A stretch of 64,000 bases of DNA from assembly GCF_029888045.1 (NCBI RefSeq), contig NZ_JARXRN010000011.1, forward strand, positions 1 to 64,000, in the 5' to 3' direction. The notes under the pieces are model-generated. The model did no database searches. It was not told the origin of the DNA and saw only the letters and a program-made list of their open reading frames with translations. Each line of letters opens with the position of its first letter. Within the stretch, counting starts at the first letter, position 1. Origin of the DNA: Luteimonas rhizosphaericola (GTDB lineage Bacteria > Pseudomonadota > Gammaproteobacteria > Xanthomonadales > Xanthomonadaceae). Position numbers and translations under genes: made by a program. Shown here in pieces: positions 44,295 to 53,647 of this stretch.

Positions 44295-44450
44295 GTAGCC
44301 CGGATAAGCGGAGCGCATCCGGGGGCCTGGCGCGACCACCACACATCCGCGGCAACACCCACCGTGGCGGCAGGTTTGAACCCGCGGACCGCAGACGCAG
44401 CGCATCGGGGTGATGCGGGTCCCCGGATGCGCTGCGCTTATCCGGGCTAC
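44295..44450. repeat. Inverted REP pair between merR and the pta fusion
   Basis: A plus REP at 44295-44324 (one substitution in the stem: GCGGAGCGC) and a minus REP at 44421-44450. They fill the 344-base gap between the MaoC-Pta stop (44464) and merR, and probably end or attenuate the upstream transcript. No other feature is seen in 44180-44463. Confidence 0.85.
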
Positions 44451-44463
44451 GGCCACCGTCGGA

Positions 44464-45885
44464 TCAGGGCGGGTCGGTGCGGTAGCGGTGCGCGAGCATC
44501 AACGCGATGGCGCAGGAGGCCAGGCGCGATTCGCGGGCGTCGGCGCGGCTGGTGAGCACGATCGGCACCCTGGCCCCGAGCACGATGCCGGCGCTGGCCG
44601 CGTCGCCCATGAACATCACCTGCTTGGCGAGCATGTTGCCGCTCTCCAAGTCCGGCACCACCAGGATGTCGGCCTGGCCGGCGACGTCCGATTCGATGCC
44701 CTTGGTGCGCGCGGCGGCGGGCGAGACGGCGTTGTCGAAGGCGAGCGGGCCGTCGAGCACGCCGCCGGTGATCTGGCCGCGGTCGGCCATCTTGCACAGC
44801 GCGGCGGCATCGAGCGTGGCGGGCATCGATGGCGTCACCGTCTCCACCGCGGCCAGGATCGCCACCTTCGGCGCATCCACGCCGATCACGTGCGCCAGGT
44901 CGATCGCGTTGCGCACGATGTCGGCCTTCTGCGCGAGATCGGGCGCGAGGTTGATCGCCGCGTCGGTGACGATGAACGGACGCGGATAGTGCGGCGTCTG
45001 CAGCACGAAGCAGTGGCTGACGCGGCGCTTGGTGCGCAGGCCGGAGGCGGACGACACCACCGCCGACATCAGCTCGTCGGTGTGCAGGCTGCCCTTCATC
45101 AGCGCTTCCACCTCGCCGGCGCGCGCCAGTTCGACCGCGCGCGTGGCGGCGGCATGGCTGTGCGCCACGTCCTCGATCGCGACGCCGTCGAGCGACACGC
45201 CGGCCTCGGCCGCCGCGGCTTCGATCCGCGCGCGCGGGCCGACCAGCACCGGCACGATCAGCCCCGCCTCGCGCGCATCCAGCGCGCCGGCCAGGCTGAG
45301 CGCATCGCAGGGATGCACCACCGCCACGCGCACCGGCTCCAGCGGCGCGACATGCGCCAGCAGGCGCTGCAGCCCGTCGTTGCCGGTGGCGTCCAGGCGG
45401 ATCCCGGGCAGCGCGGTGCGCGGGCGTTCGATGCGGCGGTCGGGCGCGAGCACCTGCGCCTCGCCGTCGATGACCACCGCGCCGTCGTGGTTGAGGCATC
45501 GGCACGCCAGGGTCACGCGTCGCGACGCCGGTTCAAGCGCGGTCACCTCGACCTGGATGCGCAGCCGGTCGCCGGGGCGGATCGGCGCATGGAAGCGCAG
45601 CGTCTGGCCCAGGTACACGGTGCCCGGGCCGGGCAGGCGCGTGCCCAGCACCGCCGAGATCAGCGCGCCGCCCCACATGCCGTGCGCGATCACGCCGCTG
45701 TCCGGGGTGGAAGCGGCGAAATCGGGATCGACGTGGGTCGGGTTGAGGTCGCCCGAGAGCAGCGCGAACAGCTGGATGTCCTGCACCGAAAGCGTGCGCT
45801 CGATCGCCGCAGTGTCGCCCACGGCAAGCTCGTCGAAGGTCCGGTTGCGCAGGATGCGCAGCGTGTGCGCGTCGGCGGTCGTCAT
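44464..45885 (-). CDS. Bifunctional MaoC-like hydratase / phosphate acetyltransferase
   Basis: A 473-residue fusion. Residues about 1-150 are a MaoC hot-dog domain (FALLSGDLNPTHVDPDFAAS, GMWGGALISAVLGTRLPGPG). The rest is a Pta/Ptb-type transferase (GSLHTDELMSAVVSS, RVSHCFVLQTP, DAAINLAPDLAQKADIVRNAI, VPDLESGNMLAKQ). This architecture is annotated as enoyl-CoA hydratase/phosphate acetyltransferase. With Xfp making acetyl-P, the Pta half would give acetyl-CoA; a butyryl-type substrate is the alternative. It overlaps the Usp gene by 4 bases. Confidence 0.92.
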   Translation of the reverse strand: MTTADAHTLRILRNRTFDELAVGDTAAIERTLSVQDIQLFALLSGDLNPTHVDPDFAASTPDSGVIAHGMWGGALISAVLGTRLPGPGTVYLGQTLRFHAPIRPGDRLRIQVEVTALEPASRRVTLACRCLNHDGAVVIDGEAQVLAPDRRIERPRTALPGIRLDATGNDGLQRLLAHVAPLEPVRVAVVHPCDALSLAGALDAREAGLIVPVLVGPRARIEAAAAEAGVSLDGVAIEDVAHSHAAATRAVELARAGEVEALMKGSLHTDELMSAVVSSASGLRTKRRVSHCFVLQTPHYPRPFIVTDAAINLAPDLAQKADIVRNAIDLAHVIGVDAPKVAILAAVETVTPSMPATLDAAALCKMADRGQITGGVLDGPLAFDNAVSPAAARTKGIESDVAGQADILVVPDLESGNMLAKQVMFMGDAASAGIVLGARVPIVLTSRADARESRLASCAIALMLAHRYRTDPP

Positions 45886-46742
45886 GGACGCACCACCAGC
45901 ATGTCCGCGCGCACCGTGGTCAGCATGCGCCGCGCGACGCTGCCCACCAGCAGCTCGTGGATGCCGCTGCGGCCGTTGGTGCCCAGCACCACCAAGTCGG
46001 CGCCGACGCTGTCGACGTACTGCTGCACCAGCCGCGCCGGATCCCCGTGCTCGACCAGCAGCTCCACGCCGTCGTCGACGCCGGCCTCGCGCAGGAAGGC
46101 CCGGCCCTCCTCGCGCAGCCGCGTGGCCGCATCCGCGATGGCCTGGTCGCGGCTGCTGTCGAGCAGGCCCAGCATCGGCACCGAGTAGCCGTGCAGCACG
46201 GTGAACTTCGCGTCCGGAAACTGCGTCCGCGCGCGCTGCAGCGCGGCGGCGCACGGCGCGGAGAAATCGCTCGCCAGCAGCAGGCGGCGGTAGGCCCGGT
46301 GCACGCGTTCGTGCACCATCAGCAGGGCGATGCCTGGGCGGCGCAGCAGGCGGTCGAGGGTCGAGCCCAGCACCACCGGCGGCCGCGCCGTGGCCTGCAC
46401 CGGGCCGGTGACCACCAGCGCGGGGGCGATCGCGTCGAGCAACCGGGCCAGCTGCTCGCCCGCCGCGCCTTCACGCACCTGCACCTCCCAGGCGCGCGCG
46501 GCGGCCGCGAACTCGGGCTCCAGCCGCTGGCGCGCGAGCTGCGCGTCGCTGGGTTCGGTGTACCAGCCCGGCAGGTCGTGCCGCGGCACGTTGCGCGCGG
46601 TGCGTTCGGACGGCTCGACGACGGTGGCGGCGACCGCGCGTCCGCCGAGGCCGCGAGCGAGGGCGAGGGCGCGGTCGGTGGCGCGGTCGCAGCGCGGCGC
46701 GAGGTCGGTGGCCAGCAGCAGGCCGGAGCCGGGGGTGGTCAT
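45882..46742 (-). CDS. Tandem universal stress protein (two Usp domains)
   Basis: A 286-residue protein made of two Usp domains. The first starts GLLLATDLAPRCDRATDRAL, and the second starts RRLLLASDFSAPCAAAL and ends with the ATP-binding-type VVLGTNGRSGIHELLVGSVAR. The second domain has the G-2x-G-9x-G(S/T) pattern; the first is more diverged. Tandem Usps near phosphoketolase, Pta and P-type ATPases are typical of low-oxygen stress clusters in Pseudomonas. It overlaps both neighbours by 4 bases. Confidence 0.92.
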   Translation of the reverse strand: MTTPGSGLLLATDLAPRCDRATDRALALARGLGGRAVAATVVEPSERTARNVPRHDLPGWYTEPSDAQLARQRLEPEFAAAARAWEVQVREGAAGEQLARLLDAIAPALVVTGPVQATARPPVVLGSTLDRLLRRPGIALLMVHERVHRAYRRLLLASDFSAPCAAALQRARTQFPDAKFTVLHGYSVPMLGLLDSSRDQAIADAATRLREEGRAFLREAGVDDGVELLVEHGDPARLVQQYVDSVGADLVVLGTNGRSGIHELLVGSVARRMLTTVRADMLVVRP

Positions 46743-49516
46743 GCGCTCGGGTCCAGTGGCGTGGGCTGCGATCGTGCCACGGACTGCAGTTCCTCGAACA
46801 CGCCGAGCCGCCGCAGCAGCCACTTCTCGCCCTCCAGCAGCGCCAGCAGTGCGACCCCGGTGGCGACGATCACCACGCCTTCGAGCAGCGGGACCGGGCG
46901 GCTGTCGAACAGCGCATGCATCCACGGCAGGTAGGTGAAGGCCAGCTGCGCCAGCACCACCGCCGCGATCGCCCACAGCACCGCCGGCGTGCCGCGCAGT
47001 CCGCGCAGCGAGAACGAGGTGCCGTGCAGGTAGCGCACGCTGAACAGGTAGAAGATCTCGAGCACGCAGAACATGTTCACCACCATGGTGCGCGCGGTGG
47101 CGACGTCGTGCCCGCGCGCCTGCGCCCAGGCGAACACGCCGAACGCGCCGGCACTGAACAGCAGCGACACCAGCACGATCCGCCACAGCATGAAGGGCGA
47201 GACCAGCGGTGCCTCGCGCCGGCGCGGCGGCCGCGCCATCACGCCCGGTTCCGGCGGTTCGAACGCCAGCGACAACCCCAGGGTGATGGTGAGCACCATG
47301 TTGATCCACAGGATCTGCGGCGGCGTCATCGGCAGCACCCAGCCGAAGGCGATCGCGAGCACCACCGCCAGCGCTTCGCCGCCGTTGGTGGGCAGGGTCC
47401 AGGCCACCACCTTGCGGATGTTGTCGTAGACCGCGCGGCCCTCGTGCACGGCGGCGGCGATGGAGGCGAAGTTGTCGTCGGCCAGCACCATCTCGCTGGC
47501 TTCCTTGGCCGCCTCGGTGCCCTTGTGGCCCATCGCCACGCCGATGTCGGCCTGCTTGAGCGAGGGCGCGTCGTTGACGCCGTCGCCGGTCATCGCCACG
47601 GTGTGGCCGCGCGACTGCAGCGCGCGCACGATGCGCAGCTTGTGCTCGGGCGTGGTGCGGGCGAACACCGTGGCGCGCTCGGCCAGCGCCGGCAGCGCGT
47701 CGTCGGCCACGTCCTCCAGCGCGTGGCCGGTGACCACGCGGATCCCGTCGGCCAGGCGCAGCTGGCGGGCGATGGCCTCGGCGGTCGCGGCGTGGTCGCC
47801 GGTGATCATCTTCACCGCGATCCCGGCGGCGCGGCACGCGGCCACGGCCTGCACCGCCTCGTCGCGCGGCGGATCGATGAAGCCGACGATGCCGGCGAAC
47901 ACCAGGTCGCGCACATCCTCCTGCGCCAGCCGCTCCGGCACCTGCGGCAGCCGGCGCCAGGCGAAGCCGAGCACGCGCTGGCCCTGGGCTCCCGCGGCGT
48001 CGATCGCGGCGCGCCAGGGCGCGTGGTCGAGCGCTTCGGGCTCGCCCGTCGCGCCGGCCTGCGCGCTGCACAGCGCAAGCACCTGTTCCGGCGCACCCTT
48101 CACGCACAGCAGCGCGTGGCCGTCCTCGGTGTCGGCGTGCAGGGTGGCCATGTAGCGGTGCGCGGCGTCGAACGGCACCTCGTCCAGGCGGGGGTACGCG
48201 CTGCGCAGCGCGGCGTCGTCGAAGCCGGCGCGCGCGGCCAGTGCGAGCAGCGCGCCTTCCATCGGATCGCCGTCCACCCGCCACTGCCCGTCCTCGTCTT
48301 CGTGCAGGCGGGCGTCGTTGCACAGCAGGCCGATGCGCGCCACGCGCTGGGCGGAGGCGAGCGCGACATCGCCGCCGTCGCGCGCCAGCAGGGCGCCGCT
48401 CGGCGCGTAGCCGCTGCCGCCGGCGTCCACCGTCCCGGCGCGGGTGGCGATGCTGCGCGCGCTCATCTCGTTGCGGGTCAGCGTGCCGGTCTTGTCGGAG
48501 CAGATGACGGTGGTCGCGCCCAGGGTCTCGACCGCGGGCAGGCGACGGACGATGGCATTGCGCGCGGCCATGCGGCGCACGCCGATCGCCAGCGTGATGG
48601 TGATCACCGCCGGCAGGCTCTCGGGCACCGCACCCACCGCCAGCGCCACCACCACCATCAGCGCGTCGAGCCAGGCGTAGCCGCGCGCGACCACCGCGAA
48701 CACGAACAGCGCCGCGGCCGCGGCGATGGCCAGCGCGGTGAATGCGCGGCCGAAGCGCCGGATCTGCTGCAGCAGCGGGGTGGCCAGGCTGTCCACCTGC
48801 CCGAGCAGTGTGCCGATGCGGCCCATCTGGGTGGCGACGCCGGTGGCCACCACCAGCGCCACCGCCTGGCCGGCCGCGACCAGGGTCCCGGAGTACAGCA
48901 TCGACACGCGCCCGCCGAGGTCGGTGGCGGCGTCCACCGGGTCGGCCTGCTTGTCGACCGGGACCGACTCGCCGGTCAGCACCGCCTCGTCCACGCGCAG
49001 GCCGCGGGCGCGCAGCACCCGCGCATCGGCGGGCACCCGGTCGCCGGCCTCCAGCAGCAGGATGTCGCCCGGCACCAGCGATTCCACCGCGACCGCCTCG
49101 CGCGCGCCGCCGCGCAGCACCCGCGCCGTCGGCGCCAGCATCGACCGCAGCGCCGCCAGCGCCTGCTCGGCGCGCCCTTCCTGCACCACGCCCACGACCG
49201 CGTTGACCAGCACCACGGCGCTGATCACCGCGGCATCGACCAGGTGCCCCAGCCCCGCCGCGAGCACCGCCGCGGCGAGCAGGAACAGGATCAGCGGGTC
49301 GTTGAACTGGCGCAGCAGGCGGCGCCAGCCGGGCACCGCGCGTGCGGCCGGCAGCGCGTTGGGACCGTGCGCCCGGAGCCGGCTGGCGGCCTCGTCCGGG
49401 GCCAGGCCATCGGGCGCGGAGCCCAGGCGCGCGAGCGCGTCATCGGCGGCGATCGCGTGCCAGGCCGGAACCGGCCCCGGCGCCGGGGTCGCGACCGCCG
49501 CCGGGTCAGCCGCCAC
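46739..49516 (-). CDS. P2-type cation-transporting ATPase
   Basis: A 925-residue P-type ATPase of the Ca2+/Mg2+ (PacL/MgtA-like) group: N-terminal cation-ATPase domain, phosphorylation motif DKTGTLTRN (D341), TGES near 181, membrane PESLP at 298-302, hinge TGDGVNDAPSLKQADIG and long C-terminal helices. The PEGLP of Ca2+ pumps is PESLP here, so the ion is uncertain. The GTG start at 49516 lies inside the last codons of the phasin gene (11-base overlap); a longer frame to 49687 would be a shadow of phasin codons. Confidence 0.9.
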   Translation of the reverse strand: MAADPAAVATPAPGPVPAWHAIAADDALARLGSAPDGLAPDEAASRLRAHGPNALPAARAVPGWRRLLRQFNDPLILFLLAAAVLAAGLGHLVDAAVISAVVLVNAVVGVVQEGRAEQALAALRSMLAPTARVLRGGAREAVAVESLVPGDILLLEAGDRVPADARVLRARGLRVDEAVLTGESVPVDKQADPVDAATDLGGRVSMLYSGTLVAAGQAVALVVATGVATQMGRIGTLLGQVDSLATPLLQQIRRFGRAFTALAIAAAAALFVFAVVARGYAWLDALMVVVALAVGAVPESLPAVITITLAIGVRRMAARNAIVRRLPAVETLGATTVICSDKTGTLTRNEMSARSIATRAGTVDAGGSGYAPSGALLARDGGDVALASAQRVARIGLLCNDARLHEDEDGQWRVDGDPMEGALLALAARAGFDDAALRSAYPRLDEVPFDAAHRYMATLHADTEDGHALLCVKGAPEQVLALCSAQAGATGEPEALDHAPWRAAIDAAGAQGQRVLGFAWRRLPQVPERLAQEDVRDLVFAGIVGFIDPPRDEAVQAVAACRAAGIAVKMITGDHAATAEAIARQLRLADGIRVVTGHALEDVADDALPALAERATVFARTTPEHKLRIVRALQSRGHTVAMTGDGVNDAPSLKQADIGVAMGHKGTEAAKEASEMVLADDNFASIAAAVHEGRAVYDNIRKVVAWTLPTNGGEALAVVLAIAFGWVLPMTPPQILWINMVLTITLGLSLAFEPPEPGVMARPPRRREAPLVSPFMLWRIVLVSLLFSAGAFGVFAWAQARGHDVATARTMVVNMFCVLEIFYLFSVRYLHGTSFSLRGLRGTPAVLWAIAAVVLAQLAFTYLPWMHALFDSRPVPLLEGVVIVATGVALLALLEGEKWLLRRLGVFEELQSVARSQPTPLDPSA

Positions 49517-50153
49517 GCCCGCGCGATCCCTTGCCCGGGGCGCGCTTGCGTGGGGCGGCCGCCTTGCGGGCCGCGGACGTCCGCGCGGCCGCGGCAGGCC
49601 TGGTGGGGGGCGGAGATGCGGCAGCGGTGCGGGCGGGCGCATCGTGGCCCGCATGCTCGCGCCCGCCGCGCGGCGGCGCGCTTGCACGCGGGCGCGCGCC
49701 GGCCGCGCCCGGCACCAGATCCGCGAGGGCGGCCTGCCAGCCGCGCAGCAGGTCGTTCCAGGCTGCGCCGGGGTCGGGCAGGCCGGTCGCGGGGGCGCCG
49801 CCGGACCAGGCGGCGGCCAGCTGCGACTGCCAGTCTCCCAGCGCTTCGGCCAGTCCGCGCACGAAATCCTCCTGCGCGCGCAGCACCAGCTGGTTCAGGG
49901 CCTGGCCGTCGCCGACCCGCTGTTCGGCCTGGCGCCAGAAGGCCTCCACCGGCAGCGCCGCGAGCGCCTGCCAGTTGCCGCCGTGCAGCAGCCGACGGGC
50001 CTCGGCTTCGATCTCGGTCGCGCCCTCGCCCGCTGCGCGGGTGCCGAGGTCCATCCAGTCGCGGGTGCTGTCCTGCAGCAGGCGGCCGATGCGCAGCTGC
50101 AGGTCGAGGTTGGCTTTCCACAGGGCCATGGGCAGGTCGGGGGCGGCGGGCAT
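49506..50153 (-). CDS. Phasin family protein with basic Ala/Lys/Pro-rich tail
   Basis: A 215-residue protein. The first ~150 residues are amphipathic helices of phasin type (LWKANLDLQLRIGRLLQDSTRDWMDLG, FVRGLAEALGDWQSQLAAAW). The last ~65 are histone-like: TRPAAAARTSAARKAAAPRKRAPGKG. Phasins coat PHA granules, and basic tails like this (PhaM/PhaF type) bind DNA and tether granules to the nucleoid. No pha synthase is in the window. The ATG at 50153 follows AGAGGTG. It is the first gene of the ATPase-Usp-Pta series. Confidence 0.85.
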   Translation of the reverse strand: MPAAPDLPMALWKANLDLQLRIGRLLQDSTRDWMDLGTRAAGEGATEIEAEARRLLHGGNWQALAALPVEAFWRQAEQRVGDGQALNQLVLRAQEDFVRGLAEALGDWQSQLAAAWSGGAPATGLPDPGAAWNDLLRGWQAALADLVPGAAGARPRASAPPRGGREHAGHDAPARTAAASPPPTRPAAAARTSAARKAAAPRKRAPGKGSRGRGG

Positions 50154-50463
50154 GGCATCACCTCTTGGCGTGGGCGGGCGGAGGCCGCGGCGGAGATCGA
50201 CGCGGCGGGGGAGCGGAGTCGGCGCGCACTGCGTCGCCGGCCGGGACGGCCTGTCGCAGGTGATGATCACGGAGCCGGCCCGGGGCCGCATTGACCGCGA
50301 TCAATCCGCGCGACGCGTGGCCGATGCAGGCTGCGCGCGGGGGATGGCGGCCGGATGACACCCGCCACGCCGCGCGCACGGCCCGCGCAGGACGGGCGGC
50401 GCGCGCGTTGGCGCGCGCGCGCGGGCGGTGCTAGCGTCGGTCGCCCGCCTGTCGCGACCGCCG
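50154..50463. promoter_or_regulatory. Divergent intergenic region with an FNR/Anr-type box
   Basis: TTGACCGCGATCAA at 50291-50304 matches the FNR/Anr consensus TTGAT-N4-ATCAA with one substitution. It is centred about 145 bases before the phasin ATG and 166 before the peptidase ATG. If used for the minus-strand operon, a class II start would lie near 50256. No other feature is seen in this 310-base gap. Confidence 0.65.
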
Positions 50464-52197
50464 ATGCCGATGCCGCTGCCCACGCTCCGTTCCGCCTGCC
50501 TGCCGCTGCTGTGCGGCCTGCTGCTGGCCGCCTGCCAGCGCGACGCCGCGCCGCCGGCCCCCGCCGCGCCAGCCGAACCCGCGGCCGACGCGGCCGCCCC
50601 GCCCGCCACCCCGCCTCCACCCAACGACACCGCGGCCGGCCAGCGCATCGAGGCCGACGTGCGCGCCCTGGCCGACGACGCGATGGAGGGCCGCCGCACC
50701 GGCACGCCGGGCTTCGATCGCGCCGCGAACTACGTGGCCTCGCAGTTCGAGGCGATCGGACTGGCGCCCGCCGGCGACGACGGCAGCTGGTTCCAGGCGG
50801 TGCCGCTGCTGCAGGCGACGGTGCAGTTCGACGGGGCGCGGCTGGACATCGTCCGCGACGGCGGGACCATCGCGCTCGAACCGCGCAGGCAGTTCCTGCC
50901 GCTGGCCAACTTCCACGCCGCCGAGGCCGCGGTCGACGCGCCGGCGGTGTTCGTTGGCCAGGCCGTGCATGCGCCGGACCTGGGCCACGACGATTTCGCC
51001 GGCGTGGACCTGGACGGCCGCATCGCGGTGATGTTCGGCGGTGCGCCGGCACGCTTCGAACCCACCCAGCGCGCGTTCCACTCGTCCACCCGCGAAAAGC
51101 TGCGCAACGTGGCCGAACGCGGTGCGGTGGGCGTGGTGTACGTGAACACCGCCGACGACGAGGTCCGCAACCCGTGGGCGCGGTCGGTGCAGAACGCCAC
51201 CCAGCCCTCGATGCGGCTGCGCGGCGACGACGGCGGCGCGATCGACGCCTGGCCGCAGCTGCGCGCCAGCGCGGTGGTCAGCGCCACCGCCGCCGACGCA
51301 CTGTTCGCCGGCGGCGACCGCACCGCGGCGCAGCTGTTCGACGCCGCGCGCGCGGGCGAGCTGCGCAGCTTCGCCCTGCCCGGCACGCTGCGGCTGGCCG
51401 GCCGCACGCGCATCGAGCCGCTGGCCTCGCGCAACGTGGTCGCGCGCCTGCCGGGCGCGGACCCGGCGCTGGCCGCCGAGCACGTGGTCTACACCGCGCA
51501 CCTGGACCACATCGGCACCGGCGAACCGGTGACCGACGCGCAGGGGCGCGAGGACCGCATCCGCAACGGCGCGATCGACAACGCCCTGGGCGTGGCGATC
51601 CTGCTCGAGGCCGCGCGCGAGCTGCAGGGCGGGCCGCGGCCGAAGCGCTCGATGGCGTTCGTCGCGCTCACCGGCGAGGAACAGGGCCTGCTCGGCGCGG
51701 AGTGGTTCGCCAACCGGCCGTCGGTGGACGGCGAGGCGGTCGCGAACATCAACATGGACATGCCGATGCTGACCGCACCGACCACCGACGTGGTGCCGAT
51801 CGGCGTCGACCATTCCTCGCTCGGCCAGGTGCTGGAGACCGCCGCAGCCGAAATCGGGGTGACGCTCTCGCCCGATCCGTTCCCGGAGGAGACCGTGTTC
51901 GTGCGCAGCGACCAGTACGCCTTCGTGCGCGCCGGCGTGCCCGCGGTGTACCTGATGGCCGGCGTGGTCGGCGCCAATCCCGACCAGGACCCGCGGGTGG
52001 CCGCCACCTGGTTCCTGCGCAACTGCTACCACCAGCCCTGCGACCAGGTGGACCTGCCGATCCAGTACGGCGACGCCGCGCGCCTGGCCACGCTCAACGC
52101 CCGCATCGGCCGCATCACCGGCGACGCCCCGCAGCGCCCGCGCTGGAACGACGGCGACTTCTTCGGCGAGCGTTTCGGGAAGCCGGGTCCGCAGTAG
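50464..52197 (+). CDS. Lipoprotein M28 family metallopeptidase with PA domain
   Basis: A 577-residue protein: lipobox LLAAC (Cys24), a Pro/Ala-rich linker, an N-terminal lid, a protease-associated insert (about 120-320) and the M28 catalytic core. Zinc ligands are visible as AHLDHIG, AIDNALG with the bridging Asp, TGEEQG (catalytic Glu-Glu), NINMDMP and the final YHQPCDQ His. It probably acts as an aminopeptidase at the envelope. The ATG at 50464 gives the signal; 50470 is an alternative start. Confidence 0.93.
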   Translation: MPMPLPTLRSACLPLLCGLLLAACQRDAAPPAPAAPAEPAADAAAPPATPPPPNDTAAGQRIEADVRALADDAMEGRRTGTPGFDRAANYVASQFEAIGLAPAGDDGSWFQAVPLLQATVQFDGARLDIVRDGGTIALEPRRQFLPLANFHAAEAAVDAPAVFVGQAVHAPDLGHDDFAGVDLDGRIAVMFGGAPARFEPTQRAFHSSTREKLRNVAERGAVGVVYVNTADDEVRNPWARSVQNATQPSMRLRGDDGGAIDAWPQLRASAVVSATAADALFAGGDRTAAQLFDAARAGELRSFALPGTLRLAGRTRIEPLASRNVVARLPGADPALAAEHVVYTAHLDHIGTGEPVTDAQGREDRIRNGAIDNALGVAILLEAARELQGGPRPKRSMAFVALTGEEQGLLGAEWFANRPSVDGEAVANINMDMPMLTAPTTDVVPIGVDHSSLGQVLETAAAEIGVTLSPDPFPEETVFVRSDQYAFVRAGVPAVYLMAGVVGANPDQDPRVAATWFLRNCYHQPCDQVDLPIQYGDAARLATLNARIGRITGDAPQRPRWNDGDFFGERFGKPGPQ

Positions 52198-52270
52198 CGC
52201 GGCGTGCGGTGGGCCGGGCGGAGCGGGTCTGGCGCCGCTGGACCGAGGGGCATCGCATGGGACGTCCGTC

Positions 52271-52314
52271 CCCCGTTCAACGGGGCATCGCGCGCTTCAC
52301 GGGTGGAAGGTGCC
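52271..52314. repeat. Short structured repeat, copy A (3' of prpF)
   Basis: A hairpin CCCCGTT-C-AACGGGG followed by CATCGCGCGCTTCACGGGTG and GAAGGTGCC. The second copy at 57884-57928 differs by 3 of 34 bases in the conserved box, and its hairpin is CCCCGC-TTT-GCGGGG, so pairing is kept although the bases differ. It lies about 100 bases after the prpF stop. Confidence 0.7.
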
Positions 52315-52410
52315 CCGAAGGGGCGGATGGGGGCGGCCCGCCGCGCCAGTCCCTCCTGCATGCCGACCAGGATGCCGGGACCGTGGCCGGGTCGAGCCCT
52401 GGCGCGACCC

Positions 52411-53622
52411 TCAGTCCAGCGTTTCCGCCGGCACCCGCACCGCGCCCTCCATCAGCACCCGCGCCGAACGTGACATCACCGCCTTCGTCACCGTCCAGCG
52501 CCCGTCCACCTGGGCCACCGCCGCACCGACGCGCAGCGTGCCCGACGGATGCCCGAAGCGCACCGCCTCGCGCGTGCCGCCGCCGGCGGCCAGGTTCACG
52601 AGTGTGCCCGGCACCGCGGCCGCGGTGGCGATGGCGACCGAGGCGGTGCCCATCATCGCGTGGTGCAGCTTGCCCATCGACATCGCGCGCACGTTGAGGT
52701 CGATGTCGCCTGCCGCGATCGCCTTGCCGCTCGATGCCACGTAGGCCGCAGGCGGCGCGACGAACGCGACCTTCGGCGTGTGCTGCCGCCGGATCGCCTC
52801 GTCGGCGTGCGCGATCAGGCCCATGCGCAGCGCGCCGGCCACCCGGATCGCTTCGAGCTTCGCCAGCGCGGCGGGGCGGTCGTTGATCGCCGGCTGCAGT
52901 TCGGTGCCGTCGAGGCCGATGTCGGCGGCGTCGACGAACACGGTGGGGATGCCGGCGCTGATCAGCGTGGCGCGCAGCATCCCCAGACCGGGTACGTCGA
53001 GCGTGTCGACCAGATGACCGGTGGGGAACATCGCGCCGCCGCCCTCGCCCCCCGCCTGCGCGGGGGCAGGCTCGTCGGAGGGATCGAGGAACTCGAGCAC
53101 GATCTCCGCCGCCGGGAAGGTCACCCCGTCGAGTTCGAAATCGCCGGTTTCCTGCACCTGCCCGTCGGCCATCGGCACGTGGGCGAGGATGGTCCTGCCG
53201 ATGTTGGCCTGCCAGATGCGGACCGTGGCGGTGCCATCCCGCGGCACGCGCGCGGGATCGAGCATCCCGTGCGCGATCGCGAACGGCCCCACCGCCGAGG
53301 ACAGGTTGCCGCAATTGCCGCTCCAGTCGACGAAGGCGCTGTCGATCGAGACCTGGCCGTAAAGGTAGTCGACGTCGTGGTCCGGGCGCGTGGACGGCGC
53401 GATGATCACGCACTTGCTGGTGCTCGAGGTCGCCCCGCCCATGCCGTCGGTGTGCTTGCCATAGGGGTCGGGCGAGCCGATCACCCGCAGCAGCAGCGCA
53501 TCGCGCGCCGGGCCCGGCGTGCGCGCGGCCACGGGCAGGTCGTCCAGGCGGAAGAACACGCCCTTCGACGTGCCGCCTCGCATGTAGGTGGCGGGAATGC
53601 GGAGCTGGGGGCGGTGGGTCAT
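52411..53622 (-). CDS. prpF: 2-methylaconitate cis-trans isomerase PrpF
   Basis: A 403-residue protein of the PrpF family (two DapF-like domains): IPATYMRGGTSKGVFF at the start, GMGGATSSTSKCVIIA, WSGNCGNLSSAVGPFAI, VRIWQANIG and the late MSMGKLHHAMMGTASVAIA. PrpF works with AcnD: AcnD makes trans-2-methylaconitate, which PrpF isomerises. It is 25 bases after a 2H-phosphoesterase gene and separated from acnD by two unrelated genes. Confidence 0.96.
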   Translation of the reverse strand: MTHRPQLRIPATYMRGGTSKGVFFRLDDLPVAARTPGPARDALLLRVIGSPDPYGKHTDGMGGATSSTSKCVIIAPSTRPDHDVDYLYGQVSIDSAFVDWSGNCGNLSSAVGPFAIAHGMLDPARVPRDGTATVRIWQANIGRTILAHVPMADGQVQETGDFELDGVTFPAAEIVLEFLDPSDEPAPAQAGGEGGGAMFPTGHLVDTLDVPGLGMLRATLISAGIPTVFVDAADIGLDGTELQPAINDRPAALAKLEAIRVAGALRMGLIAHADEAIRRQHTPKVAFVAPPAAYVASSGKAIAAGDIDLNVRAMSMGKLHHAMMGTASVAIATAAAVPGTLVNLAAGGGTREAVRFGHPSGTLRVGAAVAQVDGRWTVTKAVMSRSARVLMEGAVRVPAETLD

Positions 53623-53647
53623 GCGGATTCCTGTTCGCTTCTACGGG

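Noticed and set aside
46916-50263. 1115-codon plus-strand open frame antisense to the P-type ATPase
   Set aside because: Composition is typical of antisense frames; the ATPase and phasin account for the region.
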